The notes beneath the pieces were generated by a model. It had not been told where the DNA came from. It worked only from the letters and a program-made list of their open reading frames with translations, and made no database searches. The translations under genes and the position numbers were made by a program. A DNA stretch of 64,000 nucleotides. Origin: Antitrichia curtipendula. Lineage: Eukaryota > Streptophyta > Bryopsida > Hypnales > Leucodontaceae. Positions 24,455 through 35,738 of the stretch are shown here, piece after piece. The stretch is from the NCBI GenBank assembly GCA_951230915.1, contig OX579636.1:22875567-22939566 (forward strand), given 5' to 3'. Position 1 is the stretch's first letter. Each line of letters begins with the position of its first letter.

Positions 24455-24856
24455 ACTTTTTGCAGTTCCACTGCCTGTGGGGTTTCTACCTTTTGTATTT
24501 CCATTTATGTTTTGCAATGAGACTAAAAGGGCCACTGCCTTTGATTTCTATGGTCTTGTCTTTGTTACGTAGACTACACATTTTCTTGACTGCAATTCTT
24601 CTGCTACATTTATTTGTTTCGTACGACGTTACCCTAAACCATTGCGTGGCCACAACTTGTGGAATAGCATGTCATTTCTTATATTACTAAGTAGTGTTGC
24701 CGGCATAAATTTATCCTTTTCTTATCGCAGTTTATGTGGACCTCCTCTACAGAACTTTGTATTTTCTTTCGCTTTCGTGTTCTAGATCGTCATTCCTCAT
24801 CCACGGTTGTAGGTTAACTTTCCTACTACCCCCCTTCAGACCCTATTTTCATTATC

Positions 24857-24968
24857 ACGGTAATAGATGCTACTTCCAATATTTTGTAGAAGTGCATACA
24901 ATTATTACCGACGGTAATAGATGCTACATGTAGTATTTTGTAGAAGTGCATACATTTATTACCCACAG
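24857..24968. repeat. Two-copy 56-bp tandem repeat near the right MULE end
   Basis: Two direct copies of a 56-bp unit (GGTAATAGATGCTAC ... TTTTGTAGAAGTGCATACA), followed by a partial third start. It is subterminal in the large element; such repeats are often transposase-binding regions. Confidence 0.75.
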
Positions 24969-25135
24969 TAATAGGTCTGCCTCTTTAGGTTTGTCAAAAT
25001 TTTAAAACAACTAAAAGATGAAATCCCTGCTCCCCGCTCCCCGCTCACGTACTAGCTTTTCCCCCTGTCCCGCCCTGCCTCCTCCCCTCTGCCCTGCTCC
25101 CGCTTCCCTCCGGAACCTCATCTGATTCCTTCCAG

Positions 25136-25302
25136 ACCTGGCTCGTATTGCTCAAGATTTTGAAGAATCACGAATGCACATTAGGTCAGCTGTGCGGGAG
25201 TGCCGTGCTACTCATACCCTGAGCCAAACTGAGGAGGAGAAGACTTTAAACGGTGGTTCACAATCCGGCAATATTGATGAACCTGAAAACGTTTTTGAGT
25301 GA
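25136..25302 (+). CDS. Possible terminal exon just right of the MULE
   Basis: After an acceptor (TTCCTTCCAG) a frame of 55 codons, DLARIAQDFEESRMHIRSAV onward, runs to TGA. It is charged and helix-like, as in a C-terminal exon. A second frame is also open for about 28 codons, so the choice is uncertain. No upstream exon was found; the large element sits about 70 bp away and may have separated it from its gene. No family recognised. Confidence 0.3.
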
Positions 25303-26058
25303 TCCGGAGAAACCGTGTTGTCTTGGGCCAAAAATCCGTGACTGCAATAGCCAGTCAGAGAGATCGATGACTGTATGAGAATGGTCGGACTAACTTCATT
25401 ACTTCCAACTTATACAAGGAATGTCCCGAATGCTGCTCGCCACCGGATCCCAGTCATCAAGCTGCGAGAATTGGATCGGAAGCTCCGTGAAAGTTGGGTC
25501 TCGGGAAAGCACCAATCTACTACTGCGAGATTACTCAAAAGCTTGATTTTGTTGGTTACGAGGATCTGAAGCTAAATCTTGGGGATCCTCCGTCAAAGCT
25601 GGATCTGAAGCTCAATCATGTCACGGTGATGACACATCAAGCTTTCTTTGTGGTCTTCACAGGTTGTCGAAGTTGAGTTTCATTTCACCTTGGACACAAA
25701 GTTGGACTCACAATATTGTATTCACACATTTTTGGATGAAGCAGGCGTTTGGCGAATGTTTAGTGTCCGAATGATGTGAAGCATTAGTTTAGTGTCCGAA
25801 TTTTTTTGAAGCATTGAACTTAAAATTTCAGCAGATGCGTACTTGGATACCATGCTCAAGACAGAAAAGCTCACAGCAGGCATTTGCCTACTTGGATTCC
25901 TGCTTGACCCACATGGATGGCCAAAGGCACTCAGTCTCTCTTTGTGAAATGGAACAAATTTTGGATAAATCTGTTTGGAATTACTTTCTGAGTCCACGGC
26001 AGCTTGAGCTTGCTCACAGAAGATTGAACAAGGTATCAGTCATGCTTGACTTCAATGT
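25303..26058 (+). other. Possible exon remnants, unassigned
   Basis: Two stretches look more coding-like than the surroundings: about 25430-25560 (VIKLRELDRKLRESW) and about 25840-26030, where KLTAGICLLGFLLDPHGW in one frame and KSVWNYFLSPRQLELAHRR in another abut. The frame changes suggest a decayed gene. No family recognised. Confidence 0.25.
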
Positions 26059-28052
26059 ACTGTACAGTGGGCCACAGTTCATTTACGAATTTTTTGCATT
26101 CCCAGTGAAAGAAGTTCCATTGCTGCCAACTTTGACACCCTCCCGAGGGTTGAAAATTTGTTTTTTTGCCTTGAATTTTTTTTACAAGTTCATCTCTATG
26201 TTAATAACATATGTGCAAAATTTCATGGCCAGAAGATTTACAGAAAAAAAGATATTCAAAGTCTACCAACATGTGTAGTTGCGAGAAAAATTTCACTACT
26301 ACCAACTTTGCCACCCTCCCAAGGATTGAGAATTTTTTTTTTTGCCATGAATTTTTTTACATGATATCATGTCTATGTTGATAATATGTGTACCAAATTT
26401 CAAAACCAAAAGATTTACACAAAAAGAGGAATTCGAAATCTACCAACATGTAGTTTTAAGGGACAATTTCACTACTGCCAACTTTGCCACCCTCCCAAGG
26501 ATTGAAAAAAACTTTTTTTGACATGAAATTTATTGTCATGGAAGCATCTCCATGTTGATAATATGTGTGCCAAATCTCAAGTTCAAAAGACTCACACAAA
26601 AAAAGATATTTGAAATCTACCAACATAGGGAGTTGGAAGAGTGATTTTTTCAGCCCTTGTTATTGTGTCATTTTGTGGGTTAAAGTTTGACACGGATGTA
26701 AAAAATCATTCTCACAACTACACCTCTTGGTAGATTTCAAATATCCTTTTCTTGGTATAAGTTTTGGACTTGAAATTTGTCACACATATCACCAACTTAG
26801 AGATGATCTCATGACAGAAATTTCATGGTAAATAAACAATTTTCAGCCCTTGGGAGGGTGACAAAGTTAGCAATAGTGAAATTGTTTTTCCAACTCCCTA
26901 TGTTGGTAGATTTCAAATATCTTTTTTTGTGTGAGTCTTTTGAACTTGAGATTTGGCACACATATTATCAACATGGAGATGCTTCCATGACAATAAATTT
27001 CATGCCAAAAAAAGTTTTNNNNNNNNNNNNNNNNNNNNNNNNNNNNNNNNNNNNNNNNNNNNNNNNNNNNNNNNNNNNNNNNNNNNNNNNNNNNNNNNNN
27101 NNNNNNNNNNNNNNNNNNNNNNNNNNNNNNNNNNNNNNNNNNNNNNNNNNNNNNNNNNNNNNNNNNNNNNNNNNNNNNNNNNNNNNNNNNNNNNNNNNNN
27201 NNNNNNNNNNNNNNNNNNAGAGTGATTTTTTCAGCCCTTGTTATAGTGTCATTTTGTGGGTTAAAGTTTGACACGGATGTAAAAAATCATTCTCACAACT
27301 ACACCTCTTGGTAGATTTCAAATATCCTTTTCTTGGTATAAGTTTTGGACTTGAAATTTGTCACACATATCACCAACTTAGAGATGATCTCATGACAGAA
27401 ATTTCATGGTAAATAAACAACTTTTCAGCCCTTGGGAGGGTGACAAAGTTAGCAATAGTGAAATTGTTTTTCCAACTCCCTATGTTGGTAGATTTCAAAT
27501 ATCTTTTTTTGTGTGAGTCTTTTGAACTTGAGATTTGGCACACATATTATCAACATGGAGATGCTTCCATGACAATAAATTTCATGCCAAAAAAAGTTTT
27601 TTTCAATCCTTGGGAGGGTGGCAAAGTTGGCAGTAGTGAAATTGTCCCTTAAAACTACATGTTGGTAGATTTCGAATTCCTCTTTTTGTGTAAATCTTTT
27701 GGTTTTGAAATTTGGTACACATATTATCAACATAGACATGATATCATGTAAAAAAATTCATGGCAAAAAAAAAAATTCTCAATCCTTGGGAGGGTGGCAA
27801 AGTTGGTAGTAGTGAAATTTTTCTCGCAACTACACATGTTGGTAGACTTTGAATATCTTTTTTTCTGTAAATCTTCTGGCCATGAAATTTTGCACATATG
27901 TTATTAACATAGAGATGAACTTGTAAAAAAAAATTCAAGGCAAAAAAACAAATTTTCAACCCTCGGGAGGGTGTCAAAGTTGGCAGCAATGGAACTTCTT
28001 TCACTGGGAATGCAAAAAATTCGTAAATGAACTGTAGCCCACTGTACTGTAG
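26059..28052. mobile_element. Large foldback element with ~580-bp arms of ~173-bp repeats, containing an assembly gap
   Basis: The left arm (about 26059-26636) reappears in reverse complement at about 27473-28052. Each arm holds diverged tandem units of about 173 bp with the phrase CCAACTTTGCCACCCTCCCA (about 26124, 26297, 26473). The centre, about 250 bp, is present twice on either side of the N run. No gene; the frames over it are repeat translations. The outer edge motif is CTGTACAGTGGGC. Confidence 0.8.
27019..27218. other. Assembly gap (200 N)
   Basis: Exactly 200 N, a conventional size for an unknown gap. The about 380 bases before it (26637-27018) are repeated almost identically after it (27219-27602), so the two contig ends may really overlap. 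Confidence 0.99.
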
Positions 28053-28468
28053 ATCCCCTCTTGCAATCTGGATTGCCCCAAAGGAAAAAGTCCAAAAGAA
28101 ACGAAACATGAGAGAAATGGAACCCAAAAAACTTGTTCAACAACAGCTTTTAAAATTTTTTTTTTTGAGAAAGTGCTAAGATGGCGATCACTTAAAATTT
28201 GGTGAAGCATTGTATTTTCACATTCATCCATCTTTTGGACCAGAAAATACTTTTCAATTAGATTCATGCACTTTTTCATCCAAATTTGGCAACTTCATCC
28301 ACATTTTTTCTGGCAAAAAGTAGAAATTTATTTTGAAATGGTGCAATTTGGCCAGAAAAAAAAAGGACTGTTCAATAGTAACTTAGTAAATCGCAGACAA
28401 GTAAACCAGACGTAGCGACTGTCTTGCATCGAATGCATCCCAAGGCATGAGCAACGAGCGTCGTCCGT

Positions 28469-28530
28469 CTCTCGTCGTCCCCGCTAACGGCGTCCCCTCT
28501 CACGTCGTCCCGCTAACGGCGTCCCCCTCT
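28469..28530. repeat. GC-rich tandem duplication in the AP2-like gene's leader
   Basis: The unit CGTCGTCC(CC)GCTAACGGCG is present twice, about 32 bp apart, within a C-rich stretch upstream of the gene starting at 28792. It is probably promoter or 5' leader. Confidence 0.6.
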
Positions 28531-28791
28531 CGTCATCGGCCGACTGCTTTCCCCGCCCCCTGCCCTCCGAGTGCCCTCCCAGTGCCCTCCCGCTTCTGCA
28601 GCCTTCATAAAACCATGATCGCCCTTTGTTGTCTTCGCCACAGCGATCAGCTTGTTCTCGTCCTTTCCTTTCGCCTGTAATTTCCGCTTCTACAAATTCT
28701 TGGCCTTCATCAGATTAGCATTTTTTTTCATTTGGCGCCATCGTTCCGGGGAGTGTTGAAAGGCTTCAATCGGTCTACAATTGAGAGCGCA

Positions 28792-30515
28792 ATGGCCATT
28801 GGGGAGGTTTCGCTTAGAGGCGTCAAGCGCCGGAAATCCTCCGGGACATATTATTTTGAGGCGCGATTCTCTGGTCACGGGAAGTTTTACTGCACCAAGA
28901 TCAAGTCGCGCGAAGAAGGCGCACTCTGTTACGACATTTTGCAGCGTTATTTGGAGGTGGTCGGAGAGAAGCGCAAGCTGAATTATCAGGAGTATTCGAG
29001 GACTTTGCCGTTTGAGCCTTTGCGGAGCGACTTTGATTTCCGGTTGCATAAAGAAGAGGCGATGGAGATCATCTTGAAGCAAGCGCAAGCGGCTGCGAAG
29101 AATCTCCCTGAGAGTCTGGTACGTCGTTGTTATTGCCTGGTCGATTAATCCCCTCCATGTGAGCAAATTTTGCGTGGTTTAGGATTTCCCTGAGAATCTC
29201 CCTGAGAGTCTGGTACGTCATTTCTTCGCATAAATTCTTGCAGTGGAATATGATATTATTCCCTAAACGATTGGCGTATTAGCTCATTTATCAGTGTCAT
29301 TTTCAGCTCCCTTGACGTTTGACATTTATGAGAATTTTTTTTGTGTACTTAATAGCATAGATCTGGAATGACCAAATCATTTTTGGTTATATCATCTCTC
29401 AAACGTACCTGGTACTGAAGCTTCAGAGTTTGAAATTTAGGTCTTTTGCAGTGGAATATCATAATAGTCTGTTTTGGATATTTTGGTCTCATTCATGTAC
29501 GTAGTTACGTCATGCCTCATGTTCCGCTTTGCTGCTGCAGAAAATTCTGTAAAGAACGTATTAAGAACCTCTCATGGTGTATCGCAGAGACGTTCTATAC
29601 CAGTTGTGGGTAGCCCTAGTCCAAGTAATCGAAGCTCGTCGCATCAAAATGTTCATGACAAATCATTGGTGGACAAGCAAGCCTTGCCTGGTGTTTGCAC
29701 AAATCAGTTGAACTTGCAGAAGCTATCCGAGCTCAGTCATCGTTGCAATATGTCATATACTTCTAAAGTTATTGAAAGGGGAAATTTGGAAGGAATTGTG
29801 GCAGGTACGTAGTCTACCTATTAACCAGTAGACATCTACACTACTTTGGATGTTCAATTGAAGATCTAGTAAGGATCGTTTGTCCAATCGTATCCTCTTG
29901 ATTTGACTATTTTTTTATATTTGACGAATGCCTTGTGAGGAACGGACAGATCAAGTCATCGATTTTACCTGTTCTCAAATTAACCTCTTGCTTTCATCTT
30001 GTGCAGATATTAATGAGAACTCGGGTATCATCTATCCTCCAGAATCTTGCCCTGACGGTTTCACTTACTTCATGGCTCTCAAACAACTCATGACCATAGA
30101 TGAAAAGATTCCTTGGATATTCGAAATGGCTGAGCAAGGATACAAGTCACAGCACTCTAAATGTTTGGAGCTGCGAAAGTTATTAGAAGGTAGGTATCAA
30201 TCAGTTATTTTAATTGTTGTGATTTCTATGGAAAAGTGAACCTGTAGAGATATCGTCATTATTTACTATGTAAGCTGAGTTTGTACACCAGAGTTCAGTA
30301 TCCTCTCTGTTCCCTAGTTACGTCATATGAATGATTTGGTGTTTCATTGTGAGTAACACTGTGGTGTTTGATATTCAGATCATAACTTTAAGGTCATTGC
30401 TGAAAGTTTGATGGACGATGGAAGTGAAATGTCGTGCCGAGAAAGGGCAAATGAAGACGAAAGACTTCCACGGTTGCATGAGGATTGTCCAGATATGAAG
30501 ATCCAGATTGGCTGA
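28792..30515 (+). CDS. Divergent AP2/ERF-like domain protein
   Basis: Five exons: 28792-29118, 29183-29212 (30-nt microexon), about 29555-29804, 30007-30189, 30379-30515; about 308 residues. The start ATG (MAIGEVSLRGVKRR) is in frame with a longer non-ATG extension. Residues 7-65 resemble an AP2 fold: RGVKRRK, YYFEARFSG strand, then EEGALCYDILQRYLEVVG and KLNY, matching the RGV...E-R...A-A-YD...G...LNF pattern of plant AP2 domains. The usual WLGTF strand is altered (FYCTKIKS), so DNA binding is not assured. The rest is Ser-rich with no known domain. The third exon's acceptor (AAAG at 29551-29554) is chosen to keep phase; GCAG at 29540 would give an early stop. Probable nuclear regulator; moderate confidence. 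Confidence 0.6.
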
Positions 30516-31062
30516 ATTCCCCGCGAGTGATATCTACCGGCAGGCCTTACGTGCAACTTTGAAACCGAGAAACGCCAATTTCACTTCATTCTCCACCGAG
30601 GATGCAGCAGTTTTGTCATCACGCGGAGTGCTGGTTATCCTCCATTGCACGCAAATGCTTCTCTTTTCCTTCCCTCTCCATCATCTGCGGTGTGAAATTC
30701 CCAAATGTGAGTCCCAGTTGTACATATAAAGATGGAAGTATGAGTTGTAATATATAGGCTGGAGGTGGATTGCATAGAGCCCATCTATAGTTTCCTTTTG
30801 ATAGTGATCGCGCCAGGCCGGGGCAATGTCCAGCCGCCATATTTCTTCCCGATGGTGGCTGAGGGAGGAAAAATGCCGGTCGAGTTGTGCAATCACGTTC
30901 CGCCAGGTGTCAAGTCAAGAAAAAACAGTTGCTAGCTAGTTGGGACTGTGCAGCGGGGCACCGGCTTGGGTGGGGCGCTTCACCAAACCGGAGTGCCAGG
31001 ATGGCTTTTCACCCGGCTGCCTGGCATGGCGCAGCGCCCGGCCTGGCGAGCCGGGTGGAGAT
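30516..31062. other. 3' flank and a GC-rich MITE-like block
   Basis: 3' flank of the AP2-like gene. From about 30886 a GC-rich block (...GGCGCTTCACC...GGCGAGCCGGG) ends GGAGATGCCCTAAA, like the MITE end near 8340. I see no gene. Confidence 0.4.
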
Positions 31063-31985
31063 GCCCTAAAGGACCGTGCCCTTTTCTGTGAAGATCATTA
31101 AAAATTGCCATTTCTGGGAGGTTTAGTAAGAAGGGAGTTTATGTTGTTTTTGGGAAATTCAACCATAGAATCTTGCCCTAGACTAGCGTATTTATGGGAA
31201 AAAAATCAACTCATTCTACATGGAGAGGAGTGTAATTACAATATCTAAAGTGAAAAAATAAGTTTTTTCCATGTTGTCCAAAAAATTTAGAAGCCTTTGA
31301 CCACTCTCATAACAAAAGAATTGTTCTACCTAAAGTTGCACTTTTATTTTTTCATGTAGGAGATCAAGTTAAGTATGTGTGGGAGAACTTTCAAATCAAT
31401 TGGAACTGCACAACATATGGGAAAAATCAATAAGTAAAAAGAAGTAGAAAATGATTCAAAACACTAAATTGTTAAGAATTGAATTATTGAAATGAAATTG
31501 TAATCCCAACAATTATAATGTTGCCATGAACAATCTACTTCCTTAGATTTATTTATTGTCCAAATTATTGAAAATTGAGTAAGATAAAGGATTTCAAAGT
31601 TTATTTTAGAGTACAAAATCCATAATTGCCTGCAAATAGAAACTCCTCATAACTTTTATGTCATTGATTGAAATTGAATGATTCAAAGCTTCTCACCTAA
31701 GAAAATAAAATAAAGAACCAATTCTAAAATTTATTTAAAAAAAACATAAAACTTAAAGAAATAATTGGGCTACACGGACGGGTACTCCTCTCCAAAATTT
31801 CAAAAATTCATGCATAACTTCTTCATCAAATGTCAAAATGAAGAAAATTTTAGATGCCCACATAGATATTTGAATTCCACACCTTCAACAAAAGTTTCAA
31901 AAAATCGCACAAAGTAGTTTAACCATAGGTATATGCCCAAAGTTCAACCTATCCCTTGAAAGGACAATGGTCCTTTAGGGATTAA
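31063..31985. mobile_element. TTAA-type non-autonomous element
   Basis: Left terminus CCCTAAAGGACCGTGCCC (flanking TTAA lost), right terminus GGTCCTTTAGGGATTAA. Internal phrases are shared with 34779-35738, for example CCATAGAATCTTGCCCTAGAC. Length about 920 bp, no coding frame. Confidence 0.7.
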
Positions 31986-33337
31986 TTATAAGAATGTCAA
32001 AAGATAGCCATGGGCTCCAATGTTAACTCTTAAAAGTTTTGGCCATTTTGAAGGTGTTTTGGATCTCTTAAATTGTACGTTATGAAAGGACGAAGTTCAA
32101 AGCGTTGAGTTAGTTTTAGGCCAAAGTAACTCTAAGATCTTGTAGAAAGTCAAGTCCTTATCAGTACAAAGTTTGGTTTCAATCCAAGTCATAGATTGGA
32201 AGATTATAACAAAAATGTAAAGGATACTACAAGGAAACCAATATTTTGGAGTAGTTGAAATTGTGCTTTGACATGCTCTTTTGGACACATAACATTTTAA
32301 AAGTTGGCATCCTACGCTCATTCTCAAGGTAACTAAATTTCACATACATAGAAACAAGTCTTGTATTTTTAGGGTAATAAATGAGTGAGAAAATGGTCTT
32401 GCAATGGTGACCACTTCATTGTTGAATTTTGAAAATTATGAGAGAAATAGAAGGTTTTCACAAATCTAGGGCCAAAATTTAAGACTATAGCTCCAAGACC
32501 ACCCATGGTTTGATTTTTTTTGTAAATTCAATAGTGATTCTTCTTCTAAATTTGAAAATGCCACTACATAGCTAACTTGTTTCTCTTTCACATGAGCCAA
32601 AGTTCAAATGAGCCAAAGCTCAAATGAGCCAAAGCTCAAATGAGCCAAAGTTCAAGTGACTCTTCACATTCCTAAGTTCATAAATGACCATTTTAAAAAT
32701 CAATCAGCCAATTTTGGGGTGCTGAAATATTTAAGGATTAAAGGGTGTATTAGGCATATATTTGCAATAGATGTGTTTTCAACTTAGGTGACAATTTAAG
32801 TGCAGCGGCCGGCACTTCATTTAGAAATTTATAACGTTTTGGTCTACTATGTTTTATTGCACGTTAAAGAAATTGTTAGAATTGAAGGGATTTGTTCATA
32901 AATGATGATCAAATGTTGCCAAATCCATGAGATAGTTGTCTAAAAATATAGTGATAATTTGAACAATGGAACAATAATGCACAAACAAAATCAATTCTTC
33001 CTCTGTTTGTCCACAAGCAATATTACCATGTTTGTGCATAGAAACCAAAGCAAAAAAAAACTACTTGTGAATGGTTAAATAATTGTTGAACTTAGAGAAA
33101 ACTAAATGGTTTTTAACATGGTATTTTGTATGCAACCTTTTTGATGACACACGTTGAATTAGGTCAGATCATATTTTCTTGATTTACTGTTATACAAGAT
33201 TTTTTTTCCATTAAAACAAGATAATTGTGCAGCTCTTTCACCACTTTAGGCTTTTAGTTGTCAAAAGACTCAGAACTCAATATTTTTGCATTAAAAAAAA
33301 GACTCAATTGAGTTAGGCTATTAAAATCTAAGGAAAT
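31986..33337. other. Gene-free AT-rich spacer
   Basis: No sustained frame. Holds only the 17-bp minisatellite listed separately. Confidence 0.5.
32591..32657. repeat. 17-bp tandem repeat, four copies
   Basis: The unit ATGAGCCAAAGCTCAA is repeated four times with single-base variation. Confidence 0.9.
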
Positions 33338-33655
33338 TTTCATGGCACCCTTGAAGTTTGCAATATTTACATAGATATAGATACCTTGTTTTTTCAGAAA
33401 TCACACAAATATCTTTGGACCAAAATTTTCAAACATATGTTTAGTTGTGCATGTTACTTGACTTCTTCCTTTGTTTGCATGTTGCTTCTTTTTTGTTTCT
33501 TTACATTCCCTTCTTCAACATTAATCATGAAGGAAGTACAAGCACAACCAATAAATGCCTAAAAAGGATGATCCAAGAATATTTGTGTAATTTCTGATAA
33601 ACCAGGGATATTTATGCAAATATAACAAACTTGAGGGATATTCATGAAACTTCCC
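33336..33655. mobile_element. ~320-bp foldback MITE
   Basis: One end reads GGAAATTTTCATGGCACCC...TTGAAGTTTGCAATATT; the other is its approximate complement (AATATAACAAACTTGAGGGATATTCATGAAACTTCC). The same family recurs at 36372-36699. Confidence 0.75.
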
Positions 33656-34295
33656 CTAAAATTTAAGTAGCCACTTTTTCATGATAAATCTCAATAAATG
33701 CTGGAATTGAATTATACTATTGCTTTGTGGAATAGCTTTATTCTTTGCATGTGCTAAGTATGAGTTGAGTTTCAATTAGATGTACGGTCAGTTCATTACA
33801 AATACTCAAAGTTAAGATTTTAGATTCTAAAATGTTCATGGTTGAACTGATTGACAAAAATCAACATCATGTAGGCTTTCCATTACTTGAATTCTCCAAG
33901 ACTGTTCATGTGCTTCACACATGAGAAGAAACCCAAACTTTTTTATAACAGATTTTTTTGGACATCTACTTGTTTTTATGTTACAAATGAAGTTCAAACT
34001 AATATCTTGACGTTATGTTTGATGTCTTTATTAACATAAAAATAAGTAGACATCCAAAAAAAATCTATTATAAAAAATATTGGTCTCTTCTAGTGACTTG
34101 GAGTATGCAAAGGATGGGAATAAGCTTACTTTCTCAAGAGCAAGCTAATGGTGAGGCCAAGCAGGCCCAAAACCTCAGTTTGAAAGAGATGAAGAGTAAC
34201 TTGTATTTTCAGAAAATTGGGAGACAATCACTTTTTCAAGTTTTCATTTACTATTTAGCTAAAGATAACCTCTCCACCATTCTAGGATAGGAGGT

Positions 34296-34782
34296 TTAAC
34301 CCCTGAGCAGTGAGCACCCCAGCAACAGGATCCTATTGTTGGGGACCACCACTTTATCTTGATTTTTTCTTGATTTGTATGATGAAAGCAAAAGTGGGTG
34401 GTCTCCATCAACAGAGAAAGTAGCCCTTTTTCAAATCCTATAGTCACAATTTTTGGATGTAATTTTCCAAGCTTTGGTGGCCAATAAACCCCCTATTTTT
34501 CCTTAACCCTAAAACAACTATGGGCGCCCAAGAGTTAACCCCTGAGCTCCCCAGTGCCTAAAATGGGGCGCTCAGGTTTGAAAAAACTTCACTTTTGAAT
34601 TTTATCCTCTTCTTAATGATGAAGTCAAAGGATTTGTACTTTTTCAGGTACCTTTAGGCATGTGTCTACTACCACTCAAAAAAAATTCAAGCTATTTGAC
34701 TCTACTTAGGTAATAATTTTATTGGACTAAGTACACAATGGTATGGATTTTGGTGAAAAAACTCTGGGCGCTTAGGGGTTAA
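34296..34782. mobile_element. Short TTAA-flanked elements, back to back
   Basis: TTAACCCCTGAGC starts occur at 34296 and 34535 and a GGGCGCTTAGGGGTTAA end at 34782. This gives either one 487-bp unit or two of about 243 and 248 bp sharing a TTAA at 34535. The ends resemble but differ from the 930-bp family. Confidence 0.55.
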
Positions 34783-35738
34783 CCCCTAAAGGCCCAAGCC
34801 CTTTTTTTGTGAAAGTCACCCAAAACTGCCACTTTGGGGGGATTGATTACAAAAGTAAGGAAATTTGTTTTTTTTGGAAATCCAACCATAGGATCTTGCC
34901 CTAGACTGTGGAAGGTACTTGTATGAAAAAAATCAGCTCATTCTAATTGTACAAGAGTGAGATATTGACATCTAAAGTGAAAAAAAAAGTTTTTTTCCTT
35001 GCTGCCCAAAAATTTCAAAAGCCTTTGACAGCTCTTAAATCAAAAAAATTGTTCTACGCAAAACTGAGGTTTTAAATTACCATGTAGAAGACCAAGTTAG
35101 GTATGTGTGGGAGAATTTTCAAATCAATTGGAGATGTGAATCACACTTTGTAAAATCTTGTAATGCCATGAGGCCATGAAACTTGCATATATACAACGCA
35201 AATTTAGAGGATTTACGTAAAATTCAAAAATCTGAATTACTTTGATCCAAATGGTGAAAACCAAGAAATCTTAGTGTACTACAACTTTTATTTTAAAAAG
35301 CCAAAAAAAGTAAACATAAAGAGCACAAATAAGCAAAGCAACAAACTTTACAAGGGGCAAAAAAAATGGGAGTTTGGAAGTCCCATACCTACCCGCAAAC
35401 TAAAACTTCTCATAACTTTAAGCTCATCAATCAGAATTGAATGATTCAAAGCTTCCCACATATTTAAAAATATAAAGAACCGATTTCAAATTTTAATTTC
35501 AGAAAAGCGCAACTTTTTTTTTTTTTTTTGCTGCCGAATCTCCCCTATTTTTCAATTATTCATGCATAACTTCTTCAATAGATGTCATAATGAAGAAAAA
35601 ATTAGATTCCCACGTAGATCTTTGAATTCCTCATCTTCAATAAATGTTTTAGAAAATCACATAAAATAGTTTAGTTGTAGGTACATGACCAAAACCCCAC
35701 TTGGCCCCCGAGGGACCAGTTGGGCTTTTAGGGGTTAA
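34779..35738. mobile_element. TTAA-flanked non-autonomous element (~960 bp)
   Basis: Starts TTAACCCCTAAAGGCCC and ends GGGCTTTTAGGGGTTAA. It shares its left TTAA with the preceding element. No gene inside. Confidence 0.75.

Larger units (their letters stand above)
11373..25063. mobile_element. 13.7-kb Mutator-like element (MULE) carrying a ParB/methyltransferase-like gene
   Basis: The left end (11373 onward) and the reverse complement of the right end (25063 inward) align base for base over about 42 positions with about 7 mismatches. They share GCTAGTACGTGAGC followed by GGAGCGGGGAGCAGGGA. Outside them lies the direct repeat CCTGTCCCGC (11363-11372 and 25064-25073), matching the roughly 9-bp target duplications of the Mutator superfamily. 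Inside are a MULE-type transposase gene on the minus strand (12382-16066) and, divergently, a spliced ParB-like/methyltransferase-like gene (20153-24454). In maize MuDR the two genes converge; here they point outward. The edges have a purine-rich tract on the left and short tandem repeats on the right. The ends are short and GC-rich, so a search for further copies is the decisive test. Confidence 0.75.

Noticed and set aside
26825..27739. Long frames across and beside the assembly gap
   Set aside because: They run through N bases and translate the foldback repeat.
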